Shown here in pieces: positions 43,895 to 53,466 of a stretch of DNA of 64,000 nt. The DNA comes from Chloroflexota bacterium (lineage in GTDB: Bacteria > Chloroflexota > Anaerolineae > Anaerolineales > Anaerolineaceae). The stretch is from the NCBI GenBank assembly GCA_004347695.1, contig SLTK01000007.1, positions 62,001-126,000 on the forward strand, in the 5' to 3' direction. Numbering within the stretch: position 1 is the stretch's first letter; each line of letters begins with the position of its first letter. The translations under genes and the position numbers were made by a program. The notes beneath the pieces were generated by a model that ran no database searches, was not told where the DNA came from, and was given only the letters and a program-made list of their open reading frames with translations.

Positions 43895-45082
43895 TTACGG
43901 AACCAGTGAGTAAAGCAGCAGGTTGACGGAGTCTCTTCCGGCGTTGCTGACCACGTTAGGGGTTGCTGCGCTCTTGATGGCAGCGGCAACGGCCGAAGGC
44001 GCAGCAGTGGGATTTGCCGCCAGGTACAGGGCTGCCACGCCTGCCACGTGGGGAGTGGCCATCGACGTTCCACTAATTGTGTTGGTGGCTGTATTGCTGC
44101 CGATCCAGGCAGAGGTGATGCTTGAACCCGGTGCAAACAGGTCTAGGCAGGGACCGTAATTCGAGTAGGAAGCGCGCGCATCGGTGCTGGTTGTCGCGCC
44201 GACGGTCAATGCAGCCGGGACGCGCGCCGGGGAGAATCTACAGGCGTCGCGTTTGCTATTTCCGGCAGCAACTGCATAGGTTACGCCGGCATTGATCGAA
44301 TTATTGACCGCTGTATCGAGCGCAGTGGAAGCGCCGCCGCCCAGGCTCATATTCGCGACAGCCGGGGAAGCATGGTGTGCAGCCACCCAGTCAACACCCG
44401 CGATAACGCCCGAGATGGTTCCGGAGCCGCTGCAATTCAACACGCGCACCCCAAAAAGCGAGACGTTCTTGGCCACCCCGTAGGTTGTGCCGCCGATTGT
44501 CCCGGCAACATGGGTTCCGTGACCGTTACAGTCAACGCCGTTTCGTCCATCGCCGACCGAGTCGAAAGCAACGCTGGCCCTTCCGCCGAACTCGCTATGA
44601 GACGCCTGGATGCCGGTATCGATAACATAGGCACTGACGCCAGCGCCCGTGCTGTTGTAGGTATAGGTATTGTTGAGCGGCAGTAAATGTTGATCGATCC
44701 GGTCAAGGCCCCAGGTCGCTGGCGTTTGAGTGCCATCGATCGTGACGGTCTGGTCGACCTCAATGTATTCCACGTTTGGATTATGGACCAGCCCGTTGAG
44801 CGCCTGCTCAGGCAGAGAGGCGGCAAAACCGGTCAGAGCCGTGGTATAGACAAAATGGACGGATGCCCCGTTACCCCGCGCCTGTTCGATCGTTCGACCC
44901 ACGCCTTCACCGGCGGTTCCCGCTTTGAATACGACGATGTATTCGCCTGAAATTGCATCCGGTGAATCAGCGCCGTAGATCGGTGCTGAACGTGGGCCAA
45001 CCCCTTCTGCAAAGGAAGGCTGGGTATTGGTTAGCGCGACTACCAGGACAATAAGCATCAACCAAACCTTCAGAGTGCGCAT
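43895..45082 (-). CDS. secreted subtilisin-like serine protease (S8)
   Basis: 395 residues: Sec signal peptide (about 1-25, ending SFAEG), an I9-type inhibitor prodomain (about 45-115), and a catalytic domain with D155 (VIDTGI), H188 (GHGTHVAG), oxyanion N275 (AAGN) and S340 (GTSMATPHVAG). This is the proteinase K-like group. No C-terminal anchor or extra domain. Monocistronic with its own terminator. Confidence 0.95.
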   Translation of the reverse strand: MRTLKVWLMLIVLVVALTNTQPSFAEGVGPRSAPIYGADSPDAISGEYIVVFKAGTAGEGVGRTIEQARGNGASVHFVYTTALTGFAASLPEQALNGLVHNPNVEYIEVDQTVTIDGTQTPATWGLDRIDQHLLPLNNTYTYNSTGAGVSAYVIDTGIQASHSEFGGRASVAFDSVGDGRNGVDCNGHGTHVAGTIGGTTYGVAKNVSLFGVRVLNCSGSGTISGVIAGVDWVAAHHASPAVANMSLGGGASTALDTAVNNSINAGVTYAVAAGNSKRDACRFSPARVPAALTVGATTSTDARASYSNYGPCLDLFAPGSSITSAWIGSNTATNTISGTSMATPHVAGVAALYLAANPTAAPSAVAAAIKSAATPNVVSNAGRDSVNLLLYSLVP

Positions 45083-45392
45083 GGATTTCTCCTTATCTAT
45101 GAAAATATATGACGAAATAAAGCGGGAAGGTTATTACCACCGCTTTAAAAAAAAGAAACAACTTACGATGTCGTCATAGACAAAAACCAGTCAATTAATG
45201 AACAATCGCGCGTTGCGTTTGAATAGCTATTTTATTATAAGGATATATATGAGATTTTCAATAGGGTATCTCAATAATTAAGTTGCCACCCCTGATTATT
45301 GAAGCCATACCTGACCTCATAACAGGTTACCCGAAAAAACCAGGCGCTATCATCCCCGGCGCAATCTGGCGCGATGTATAATCGATTTCAGA
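45083..45392. other. divergent promoter region, subtilase and LuxR regulator
   Basis: No gene. AT-rich, with TATAAT at 45377-45382 on the regulator side. Confidence 0.35.
45377..45382 (+). promoter_or_regulatory. -10 element TATAAT with near-leaderless start
   Basis: A consensus TATAAT ends 10 bases before the ATG at 45393, so transcription would begin within a few bases of the start codon. There is no Shine-Dalgarno. No clear -35 was found. Confidence 0.4.
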
Positions 45393-48179
45393 ATGGTTGT
45401 TTCCCTGCTGTCCACCAAACTCTATATTCCACCGGCTCGGGCTGACGGCGTCGCGCGACCTCGCCTGACCCAAAAATTACAGGACGGGTTACAACAACCA
45501 GGCAGTTTCGCCTTACTTTCCTGCCCGGCAGGGTTTGGTAAAACGACCCTGTTGAGCGAATATGCAAGCCTGCATAAAGGGGCGGTCGCCTGGCTATCCC
45601 TGGACGAAAGGGATAACGACCCGATCCAATTCTGGCCATATCTCATTGCAGCCTGTCAAACCGTGCACAGCGCGGTGGGAGAAGCGGCATCCATGTTGTT
45701 TCAAACACCGCAACCGCCGCCAGATGATGCTGTCGCAACCATCCTGATCAATGACCTTGCCGGGCTTGACCATAACCTCACCCTCATTTTGGATGACTAC
45801 CACACCATTCAGAACGAAGCCATCCATTCCGCATTGGTTTTCCTCCTCGAACATCTGCCTGAAAAGCTCCAGGTCGTGGTGTCCACGCGAATCGACCCGC
45901 CCTGGCCGCTGGCGCGCTTTCGCGTTCGAAATCAGTTGATCGAATTACGCGCCCAGGACTTGCGCTTTACCGCCAGCGAAGCAGCCACGTTCCTCAACCG
46001 CATGATGGGGTTGGATTTGACTGCAGCAGACGTGTCCGCTCTGGAAGCGCGCACGGAGGGTTGGGCTGCCGGTTTGCAATTGGCTGCCCTCTCCATGAAA
46101 GGTCGCAGCGACATTGCGGGGTTCGTCAAAGCTTTCACCGGCAGTAATGTCTACATTTCAGAGTACCTGGTGGAAGAAGTGCTTAAACGCCAGCCCAGGG
46201 AAGTGCAGGAGTTCTTACTGCAGACCTCGCTGCTGGAACCGCTGAATGCAGAGTTGTGTGAAGCGATCACCGGTTGTACCGATGGTCAATCCATGCTGTT
46301 GGCCTTATATCGGGCGAATCTCTTCGTTGTCTCATTGGATGACGAATGTAAATGGTTTCGTTACCATCATATGTTTGCGGATTTGCTTCAATCGCGCATC
46401 CAATGGAGCCTGCCGGCTGAGGCCATCGAAGTGATACACCAGCGGGCTGCGGATTGGTATGGGCAGGCAGGCTTAATTCCGGAAGCAATCGAACATTCCC
46501 TGGCAGCAAAAGATTATGACCGGGTCGTCAAGTTAGTCGAAAGAATCGCGCTGCCAATGATCCTTCAGGCGCATGTGAGGACGGTCGAAAGGTGGCTGAA
46601 GGCCATCCCGAAAGAACGCGTTGAGGAGAGCCCGAAAATTAATTTAGCTTTTGCCTGGCTGAATTTATTGCGCGGTTCAGTGAATCAAATCTCCCCATTC
46701 CTCGTACGGTTGAAAACTATCTTTTCCGGCCCCGGCGCAAGTGACCTGGGACCATCACTTCAGGGTGAATGGCTTGCTGTGCAATCCAAATGGTCGAGCC
46801 TGCAGGGAAAGCAGGAAGAAAGTCGGGATTTAGCCAGCCAGGCGCTGCAAATTCTGCCTGAGGAAGATTTCCTTGTGCGCAGCATCGTCTACGTGAATCT
46901 GGCAACCACCTACGAACAGATGCTGGATTATAACCATGCCGCCGAGATGTTCCAGATGATCGTCCGGAATGCGAGAGCGATAGGCGACTCCACCTTTGAA
47001 ACGCTTGGTATTTCTGGACAGGCACGCATGGAACTAATGCAAGGCCGGCTTCACCTTGCATTTGAGATCGCTTCCGAAGGCATCAAACGGATGGAGGACT
47101 CCGGGAAAATAACACCCTTCGGCGCGACTCTGTATGGAGAGATCGGACAAATTAATTACTTCTGGCGCCGACTCGACGAAGCCCAGAAGTATTTGCGCCA
47201 ATCGATTTCCTCCAGCGGGCATAGTGGCTATAGCGATCCGGAAATTTTCAACCACGTGATGCTTTCCCGCATGGCACAGATGGATGATGACTGGGAAGCC
47301 GCCGCACTGGAAGTGACCAAGGCCCACGAACTGGCTCAACGGATTCCCCCGGCAATGATACGGGAGGAGTTGATCTCCCAACGTGTTCGCGTGGAGTTGG
47401 CTTTTGGCCGTCTCGAATCGGCTCAAGCCATCCTCCAACCGGAAGGATTTGCCTTCACAGATGTCTTCAGTTTTCCCGATCTTGCGCCTGGTTCCGCTGT
47501 CACCAATCCGGTTGGATTATTGTATAACAGTGCATTACGGATCCTTTTATTGCTGGCCGGATTGAAGAAGGACCAGTCGAATCTAAAACGCGGGATTGAG
47601 CTGGCCGATATCATACTCAGCGGAGAACTCCAATGCCGCCATATTCCAACCGCATTGGAAACGCTCTTGCTGCGCAGTAAGATGTATGCGACGATGGGGG
47701 ACGATAGCCGCAGGCTGAAGGATATAGCCGCAGCGCTGGAGCTGGCCGAAACGGAAGGTTTTATCAGCGTTTTTGTCGAAGAAGGGCGGCCCATCTACGA
47801 AGGTCTGAGAGCCATGTCTCAGCATAATTCCCTGGGATCAACCCGCCTGGATTATATTCAAAAGATTTTGGCAGCCTTCCCGACATCCCTGCGCTCGACT
47901 AAAGAAACCGGCAAACCCATTATGTCGAACTTTAAGGTCGATAAAAAAGTTGCGGAATTGGATGCTCCTTTGGTGGTGCCATTGACCCATCGTGAGGTGG
48001 AAGTCCTGCAGCTCATCGCTTGCGGTGACTCGAACCAGACGATTGCCAGGAAGCTGGTCATCACCGTTAGCGCAGTGAAGAAACATACCGGCAATATCTT
48101 CGGCAAACTGAATGTCAACAGCCGCACCCAGGCAGTTGCCCGCGCCCGGCTGCTCCAATTACTGCCCACCGACCGATAA
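45393..48179 (+). CDS. MalT-like LuxR-family transcriptional regulator
   Basis: 928 residues: an N-terminal STAND ATPase domain with P-loop CPAGFGKTTLL and Walker B LILDDYH, a long helical TPR-like region, and a C-terminal LuxR helix-turn-helix (LTHREVEVLQLIACGDSNQTI). Such proteins are ligand-responsive activators. It precedes a DUF4386-like gene and a redox cluster on the same strand, likely targets. A terminator at 48212 separates it from them. Confidence 0.93.
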   Translation: MVVSLLSTKLYIPPARADGVARPRLTQKLQDGLQQPGSFALLSCPAGFGKTTLLSEYASLHKGAVAWLSLDERDNDPIQFWPYLIAACQTVHSAVGEAASMLFQTPQPPPDDAVATILINDLAGLDHNLTLILDDYHTIQNEAIHSALVFLLEHLPEKLQVVVSTRIDPPWPLARFRVRNQLIELRAQDLRFTASEAATFLNRMMGLDLTAADVSALEARTEGWAAGLQLAALSMKGRSDIAGFVKAFTGSNVYISEYLVEEVLKRQPREVQEFLLQTSLLEPLNAELCEAITGCTDGQSMLLALYRANLFVVSLDDECKWFRYHHMFADLLQSRIQWSLPAEAIEVIHQRAADWYGQAGLIPEAIEHSLAAKDYDRVVKLVERIALPMILQAHVRTVERWLKAIPKERVEESPKINLAFAWLNLLRGSVNQISPFLVRLKTIFSGPGASDLGPSLQGEWLAVQSKWSSLQGKQEESRDLASQALQILPEEDFLVRSIVYVNLATTYEQMLDYNHAAEMFQMIVRNARAIGDSTFETLGISGQARMELMQGRLHLAFEIASEGIKRMEDSGKITPFGATLYGEIGQINYFWRRLDEAQKYLRQSISSSGHSGYSDPEIFNHVMLSRMAQMDDDWEAAALEVTKAHELAQRIPPAMIREELISQRVRVELAFGRLESAQAILQPEGFAFTDVFSFPDLAPGSAVTNPVGLLYNSALRILLLLAGLKKDQSNLKRGIELADIILSGELQCRHIPTALETLLLRSKMYATMGDDSRRLKDIAAALELAETEGFISVFVEEGRPIYEGLRAMSQHNSLGSTRLDYIQKILAAFPTSLRSTKETGKPIMSNFKVDKKVAELDAPLVVPLTHREVEVLQLIACGDSNQTIARKLVITVSAVKKHTGNIFGKLNVNSRTQAVARARLLQLLPTDR

Positions 48180-48211
48180 TTCCTGGTGATTTAATCTTTC
48201 CCCAAACAGGA

Positions 48212-48243
48212 AGGTGTACTTTGGTACACCTGCTATTTCTTTT
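48212..48243 (+). terminator. intrinsic terminator after the LuxR gene
   Basis: Perfect 8-bp stem AGGTGTAC-TTTG-GTACACCT followed by GCTATTTCTTTT. Confidence 0.75.
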
Positions 48244-48336
48244 AATCCGCCGTAAAAAACACCACTTTGGTTCAGTGACACCTGATGGAGAGCAGCTTAT
48301 ATTACGTGTAACAAAAAAAAATTAAGGAGTAATCAA

Positions 48337-49107
48337 ATGGAAGAACAAGTGCAAGCAACAAAAATGGTTAAGTTCATGACTGAAAACGACAGTTCCAGTT
48401 GGAAGTCGCTTTACAAAATGGGTGGGTTCGCAGCTCTGCTCTCGCTCGTTTTTCTCCCAATCCAAATCTCGGTTTACCTGATTAATCCTCCTCCGGATAC
48501 GGTGCTGGGTTGGTTTGATCTTTTCAATGAAAGGCCGCTTATCGGGCTCCTCGACCTGGACCTGTTGTTGGTGGTTGATCAGGTCCTGGTAATGCTGATC
48601 TTCCTGGCGCTATTTATTGTCCTTAGGCAAACCAGTAAATCCTTGATACTCATCGGACTCATGTTTGGCCTGGTCACGACGGTGCTTCTCATTGGGTCAA
48701 ATCCAGCCATTGCCATGCTCACTTTGAGCAATCAGTATTTCTCCACAGTAAATGAAACCGTACGAACGATGACACTGGCAGCCGGTCAGGCAGTGATTAC
48801 CAACTGGACAGGTTCGGCGTTCCATACCAGTTACATTTTAGGCTCCATAGCAGCTATTGTCATTTCAGTGGCGATGCTCCACAATCGATCATTTAGCAAG
48901 GCTGCTGCATATCTGGGAATTGTGTCCAATGGGATTGCCTTTGGTCTATACATCCCGGTAATCGGCGTTTATGTTTCAATTTTTTCAGTTGTGATCCTGT
49001 GGTTCTGGTATCTCTTGATCGCCCTTGACCTCATCAAGCTGGGGAAAAAAACCTCAACAAGCGTCAAAAGCCACGACCTTGTTGGGAATATCGGGATTGG
49101 CGCTTAG
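48337..49107 (+). CDS. DUF4386-like integral membrane protein
   Basis: 256 residues with six or seven TM helices and conserved features of DUF4386-type proteins (early GGFAALLSLVF, DLLLVVDQVLV, central FHTSYILGSIAA). AAGGAG precedes the ATG. Unknown function. First gene downstream of the LuxR regulator. Confidence 0.7.
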   Translation: MEEQVQATKMVKFMTENDSSSWKSLYKMGGFAALLSLVFLPIQISVYLINPPPDTVLGWFDLFNERPLIGLLDLDLLLVVDQVLVMLIFLALFIVLRQTSKSLILIGLMFGLVTTVLLIGSNPAIAMLTLSNQYFSTVNETVRTMTLAAGQAVITNWTGSAFHTSYILGSIAAIVISVAMLHNRSFSKAAAYLGIVSNGIAFGLYIPVIGVYVSIFSVVILWFWYLLIALDLIKLGKKTSTSVKSHDLVGNIGIGA

Positions 49108-49200
49108 TCTTTGAGCTGCATCGACCAGTTTTATGCGCGATAACCCGTCACTAATTTTTGCGCAGCAAGAATCTGTAAGGGATGAATGAAAGCAGGAGAA

Positions 49201-50022
49201 ATGAATAAAGTTGTGTTGATAACAGGCTGTTCTACCGGCATCGGGCGCGATCTGGCGCAACGACTTTCACAGTCAGGTTATATCGTTGTTGCAACGGCCA
49301 GAAATGTAGAGAACATGGATGGTCTGATTACCACACTGAAGCTCCCAATTGATGTGACGGATCCGGAATCCATTCAGAACGCAATTGCTGCCACCCTCAA
49401 GCGTTTTGGCCGAATCGACGTTCTGGTGAATAACGCCGGCTACGCCCAGGTTGGCGCTATCGAGGAACTCACGGACAATCAAGTCAGGCAGATGTATGAA
49501 GTCAATGTATTTGGGGCCATGCGCATGATTCGGGCGGTCGTTCCCCACATGCGTCAGCAGAAAACCGGACGGATCATCAACATCAGCTCGATCGCCGGCA
49601 AGATGGTCACTCCAGTAAACGGTTCGTATTCATCCACTAAATTTGCCCTGGAAGCCCTGAGCGACGCTTTGCGGTTGGAGTTAGCGCCTTTCGATATTCA
49701 GGTCATTCTTGTCGAGCCGGGCGCGATCAAGACCAATTTTGATCAAACAGTACATGCCCACGCAGATGAGATTGTGTCAAACCCCGCATCCCCGTATCGA
49801 TCGCTCTACCTGAAGTACCAGCAGGTATCGGAAAGAATGCGTGGGCAAGAGCCAGGGCCTGAAGCAGTTTCCAAAGTGATTCAACAAGCGCTGGAGTCCT
49901 CGCGGCCTAAGGCGCGCTATCTGGCCGGCGTTGCCATGTCGGGAAGATTAATCATTAATTTGCGGGATCTGGTATGGGACCTCGTCGTCCGGCAAATGTT
50001 CACCGGTATCCCCCAGGAGTAA
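49201..50022 (+). CDS. short-chain dehydrogenase/reductase
   Basis: 273 residues: TGCSTGIG cofactor loop, NNAG, catalytic S in NISSIAG and Y-x3-K in YSSTKFA, then VEPGAIKT. A classical SDR, NAD(P)-dependent; substrate unknown. The start at 49201 (GCAGGAGAAATG) is preferred to 49186. It lies 2 bases before the Tat-flavodoxin gene and is probably co-transcribed with it. Confidence 0.93.
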   Translation: MNKVVLITGCSTGIGRDLAQRLSQSGYIVVATARNVENMDGLITTLKLPIDVTDPESIQNAIAATLKRFGRIDVLVNNAGYAQVGAIEELTDNQVRQMYEVNVFGAMRMIRAVVPHMRQQKTGRIINISSIAGKMVTPVNGSYSSTKFALEALSDALRLELAPFDIQVILVEPGAIKTNFDQTVHAHADEIVSNPASPYRSLYLKYQQVSERMRGQEPGPEAVSKVIQQALESSRPKARYLAGVAMSGRLIINLRDLVWDLVVRQMFTGIPQE

Positions 50023-50024
50023 AG

Positions 50025-50696
50025 ATGCAAGCAAAATCCATCTCACGCCGTGACTTTATCAAAGCCGCAGGCATTGTCCTGGGCGGCACTGCACTCGTCG
50101 GTTCCGGGCTGACTGTTTTAGATGCCCCGCAGCCGGTTGTCACTTACCCTGAATATACCTTTGGAGAAGAAAATATGTCAAAAAGAATTTTGGTTACCTA
50201 TGCCAGTCAGGCCGGTTCCACTGCCGGCGTTGCCGAAGCGATCGGTAAATCTCTGGCCGAGGGCGACGCGCAGGTGGATGTGCTGCCGATGAAAAACGTC
50301 AAAGACCTGACGCCCTACCAGGCGGTTGTGGCCGGTAGCGCCATCCATGGGCAGCAATGGCTGCCGGAGGCCATGCAATTCATGCGTGATCACCAGTCTG
50401 AGCTCTCCAGAAAGCCATTTGCTTCTTTCATGGTATGTATCACCCTCTCCATGGCCAATGCAAGTCAATACCTGGAAGGCGTAAAGGGGTGGATGAACCC
50501 GGTGCGCGAACTGGTGCGTCCCGTAAGTGAGGGCTATTTTGCCGGCGTCCTGGACTTCTCCAGGTTGCCCTTCTCATTCAATGTGCTGGCGATGCGTATT
50601 GCGGTGCTAACAGGCGTGTGGAAGGAAGGTGATCACCGGGATTGGAAAGCCATTCGCATCTGGGCAGAAAGTACCCGGCCTTTGCTGTTCAAATAG
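50025..50696 (+). CDS. flavodoxin-like protein with Tat signal and possible internal start
   Basis: 223 residues from the ATG at 50025 (CAGGAGTAAAG upstream). A twin-arginine signal SRRDFIKAAG leads a hydrophobic segment, then a flavodoxin domain beginning MSKRILVTYASQAGSTAGVAEAIG, similar to the HemG/flavodoxin_5 group. A second ATG at 50175 has GGAGAAG about 8 bases upstream and would make a cytosolic form of about 173 residues. An exported flavodoxin is unusual. The two starts could give two compartments. Follows the SDR gene. Confidence 0.87.
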   Translation: MQAKSISRRDFIKAAGIVLGGTALVGSGLTVLDAPQPVVTYPEYTFGEENMSKRILVTYASQAGSTAGVAEAIGKSLAEGDAQVDVLPMKNVKDLTPYQAVVAGSAIHGQQWLPEAMQFMRDHQSELSRKPFASFMVCITLSMANASQYLEGVKGWMNPVRELVRPVSEGYFAGVLDFSRLPFSFNVLAMRIAVLTGVWKEGDHRDWKAIRIWAESTRPLLFK

Positions 50697-50704
50697 GACG
50701 CAAG

Positions 50705-50923
50705 ATGAACAATCCATGCGCCTATGAAATTCGGGTCGAAGGACATCTGACGGATCAATGGACTGATTGGTTCAATGGGTTGGTGATTAACTTCGCTGAC
50801 GATGGGAAGACAACCTTGCATGGGACGTTAGCGGATCAGAGTGCGCTGCTCGGCGTGCTCAACAAGATTCATGCTCTCAATTTAACAATAATCTCCGTGA
50901 AACGGTCAGACCCTGAGAATTGA
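50705..50923 (+). CDS. small conserved-looking protein of unknown function
   Basis: 72 residues from the ATG at 50705 (AGGACGCAAG upstream; the longer frame from 50642 lies inside the flavodoxin gene). The core is YEIRVEGHLTDQWTDWFNGL with a ferredoxin-like or ACT-like alternation of strands. It is the last gene of the LuxR-linked cluster. Similar short proteins occur beside LuxR regulators in related genomes, to my recollection. Confidence 0.72.
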   Translation: MNNPCAYEIRVEGHLTDQWTDWFNGLVINFADDGKTTLHGTLADQSALLGVLNKIHALNLTIISVKRSDPEN

Positions 50924-51104
50924 TTGTTTATCTGCATGATTAGTCAACCCTTTGTCCTCAGTTCGCGGGTGTTCGGTAGTCCTTGCCAGACATCTTGATC
51001 GCAACTGCTGCCTCTGACTCGGGATAGGAATTTACACTGGAAATAAATAATCACATGTCCTGCCTGCCCTCGGGTGTCTTATCGTTTTTCCGCATGGATT
51101 ACGA

Positions 51105-52160
51105 TCAGGCGCCAGGGGGCAGACGTTTGATCAGGTCCCGCAGCGCGCTTTCAAGAACCCCCACGGCTTTTTGATATTCAGCCAGATCGATCGCTTCATT
51201 CGGGGTATGGTCTAAAGCCGAATCGCCTGGCCCGTATACCAGGGCGGGGCAGCGCCAGGCCGGTGCGACGATGTTCAAATCAGCCGTTCCAGTCTTATAG
51301 ACAAACGAGGGGGTTCCGCCTTGAGTCCGTATCCCGCTCAAGAAAGACCGCACCGGCAAAGTGTTCTTCTCGCACACCCAGGCAGGAATGGCGTATCCTG
51401 TCGGGACAACCTCAGCGCTATCAGCCAGATCATTCAGCTTGATATACCAATCTTCCGGAGATACATCCATTGGCAGACGTGCGCCAAGTGTCAGGCGCGC
51501 CCACTGCTCGTGACCATCCTGCCCTGATCGTAATTCGCGCAATGTAGGGAGAATCTTATCGAAAGCGCGGGATTTGGCCGCATTAAATTGCTCCGCAAAA
51601 GCCTGAACCGCCAGCCATATTTTCACTGCTGCTTCGCTGGCCGTCTGCTCAGCGCTGGCGCTATGCGACTGCTTTTGCCGAACCGTTACCGTTGCCAGGG
51701 CGGTCCCTTTATATCCCAGAGCAATCCGGTCCCACCGGTTTGGTTCGCCGATAATCGCGAAATCCGGCCGGTACTGGCCCACGACATACCGCGCGCCCTC
51801 TGAGTTTCTTTCCTCTTCGACCGCTCCGATCACGACGAACTGCCAACCGTCCGTTTCACCCAGGCGCGCCACCGCATCCACAAAGCACGCCAGCGGGCCT
51901 TTGGCATCTACCGCGCCGCGTCCGTACAATACGCCATCCCGCACCCGCACGGATATTTTCCCGGGGACGGTATCGATATGCCCTAACAGCACCACCTGCC
52001 GCGGTCCGCTGCCTGCCACTCCGACTGCATTTCCAGCCGCGTCGGTAAATGCCTGTTGGTAACCGAGGTCTTTCATCCGCGCAACCAGCCATTCAACCGC
52101 TGCCCGCTCCCGCCCGGATGGGCTGTACTGGGAAACCAGTCCAATCAAAGTATCCATCAT
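51105..52160 (-). CDS. lysK: [LysW]-lysine/[LysW]-ornithine hydrolase
   Basis: 351 residues, M20 peptidase family: [29 protein letters not shown] supply the metal ligands and catalytic Glu. LysK releases lysine (or ornithine) from the C-terminal Glu of LysW. It is the last gene of the cluster, 41 bases after lysJ. As only one copy exists, it probably serves both pathways. No terminator is visible downstream. Confidence 0.9.
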   Translation of the reverse strand: MMDTLIGLVSQYSPSGRERAAVEWLVARMKDLGYQQAFTDAAGNAVGVAGSGPRQVVLLGHIDTVPGKISVRVRDGVLYGRGAVDAKGPLACFVDAVARLGETDGWQFVVIGAVEEERNSEGARYVVGQYRPDFAIIGEPNRWDRIALGYKGTALATVTVRQKQSHSASAEQTASEAAVKIWLAVQAFAEQFNAAKSRAFDKILPTLRELRSGQDGHEQWARLTLGARLPMDVSPEDWYIKLNDLADSAEVVPTGYAIPAWVCEKNTLPVRSFLSGIRTQGGTPSFVYKTGTADLNIVAPAWRCPALVYGPGDSALDHTPNEAIDLAEYQKAVGVLESALRDLIKRLPPGA

Positions 52161-52201
52161 CCAACCCTGCCGGGTAAGCTATTCAACATAACCGTCACGG
52201 A

Positions 52202-53389
52202 TTAATCTGCTGCGGGCTGCTGTTCAGCCAGGTTTTCGTTAAGGAGCACTTCCGTCAGGCTGGCTGCGACCTGGTCCAACTGCTCGTAGGTGATTACCAG
52301 CGGCGGCAGCAGCCGGATGACTGTCAGGCCGGCGTTCAAGGCAATGATGTGTTTTTCCTGCAAAGCTTTAAGGTATGGGGTAACCTTTTGTTTCATCTCG
52401 ATGCCGACCATCAATCCCAGGCCGCGCACCTCACGAATATTGGAACAGGGAATCGCCTTCAATTTTTGCATCAAATAGGCCCCCTTTTCCTCCGCCTGAG
52501 CAGCAAGATTCTCTTCCTCGATGACGCTCAACGCCGCCAACGCCGCCGCGCAGGCAAGCGGGTTACCGCCAAAGGTCGAGCCATGCGTGCCGGGTACGAG
52601 GTTTTTTACCTGTTCGCCAATCAGCACTGCGCCCATGGGCACGCCGCCCGCCAATGACTTGGCGCAGCATAGCAAATCCGGGGTGATGCCGTAACGCTGG
52701 TAAGCGAACAATCTGCCGGTACGCCCAAACCCGCTTTGAACTTCATCCATGATAAGCAACGCCCCGCGGCTCGAACAGATGCGTCGGGCTGCCTCCAGGT
52801 AAGCAGGATCAGCCGGATAAACCCCTCCCTCGCCCTGTACCGGCTCAAGGATGACCGCTGCGGTGGCATCCGATACTGCCTTATCCAGCGCCTCGATATT
52901 GTTATAGCCCACATGTTGAAAATCCGGGACCAGCGGCAAGAAGGGTTCGCGGTACTTCTTGTTCCAGGTGGCAGAAAGCGAACCCAGCGTGCGCCCGTGG
53001 AAACCGCGCATGGCCGCCACGATCCCGCTCCTGCCGGTGGATAAACGCGCAAATTTTATCGCCGCTTCTACAGATTCCGTGCCGGAGTTGCAGAAAAAGA
53101 CCCGTCCCAGACCCGGGGTGAGGCTGGTTAATTTTTCCATCAGCGCGGCGCGTTGATCATTGGGAAAGGTTTCAAATAAAGTGATCAACTTACCGGCCTG
53201 TTCGGCAATTGCGGCAGCCACTTTAGGATGAGCATGCCCCAGGTTGGCCACGCCGTGCCCGGAAGAACAGTCAATATATTCGTTTCCCTCCGCATCCCAG
53301 AGAGTCGCCCCCTGCCCGCGCACAAAGGCAATGGGTTGTTTGGCATACACCCCGGATGTGTATTTGGCTTCCATTTCAATGATATTCAT
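52202..53389 (-). CDS. lysJ: [LysW]-aminoadipate / glutamate semialdehyde aminotransferase
   Basis: 395 residues, class III PLP aminotransferase of the ArgD/LysJ type: SGTESVEAAIK, GFHGRTLGSLS, LLIMDEVQSGFGRTG and the PLP lysine in CCAKSLAGGVPMGAV. Transfers an amino group from glutamate to the LysW-bound semialdehyde. The ATG at 53389 (GGGAG upstream) is preferred to a TTG at 53401. The single copy is likely shared by lysine and arginine routes. Confidence 0.92.
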   Translation of the reverse strand: MNIIEMEAKYTSGVYAKQPIAFVRGQGATLWDAEGNEYIDCSSGHGVANLGHAHPKVAAAIAEQAGKLITLFETFPNDQRAALMEKLTSLTPGLGRVFFCNSGTESVEAAIKFARLSTGRSGIVAAMRGFHGRTLGSLSATWNKKYREPFLPLVPDFQHVGYNNIEALDKAVSDATAAVILEPVQGEGGVYPADPAYLEAARRICSSRGALLIMDEVQSGFGRTGRLFAYQRYGITPDLLCCAKSLAGGVPMGAVLIGEQVKNLVPGTHGSTFGGNPLACAAALAALSVIEEENLAAQAEEKGAYLMQKLKAIPCSNIREVRGLGLMVGIEMKQKVTPYLKALQEKHIIALNAGLTVIRLLPPLVITYEQLDQVAASLTEVLLNENLAEQQPAAD

Positions 53390-53466
53390 CGCATCTCCCA
53401 ATAAAACGAGTTCCGCTGCTCCAACAAAAAGAAATGATTCGGCAGCCTGGCACTCACCTGGTAAAT

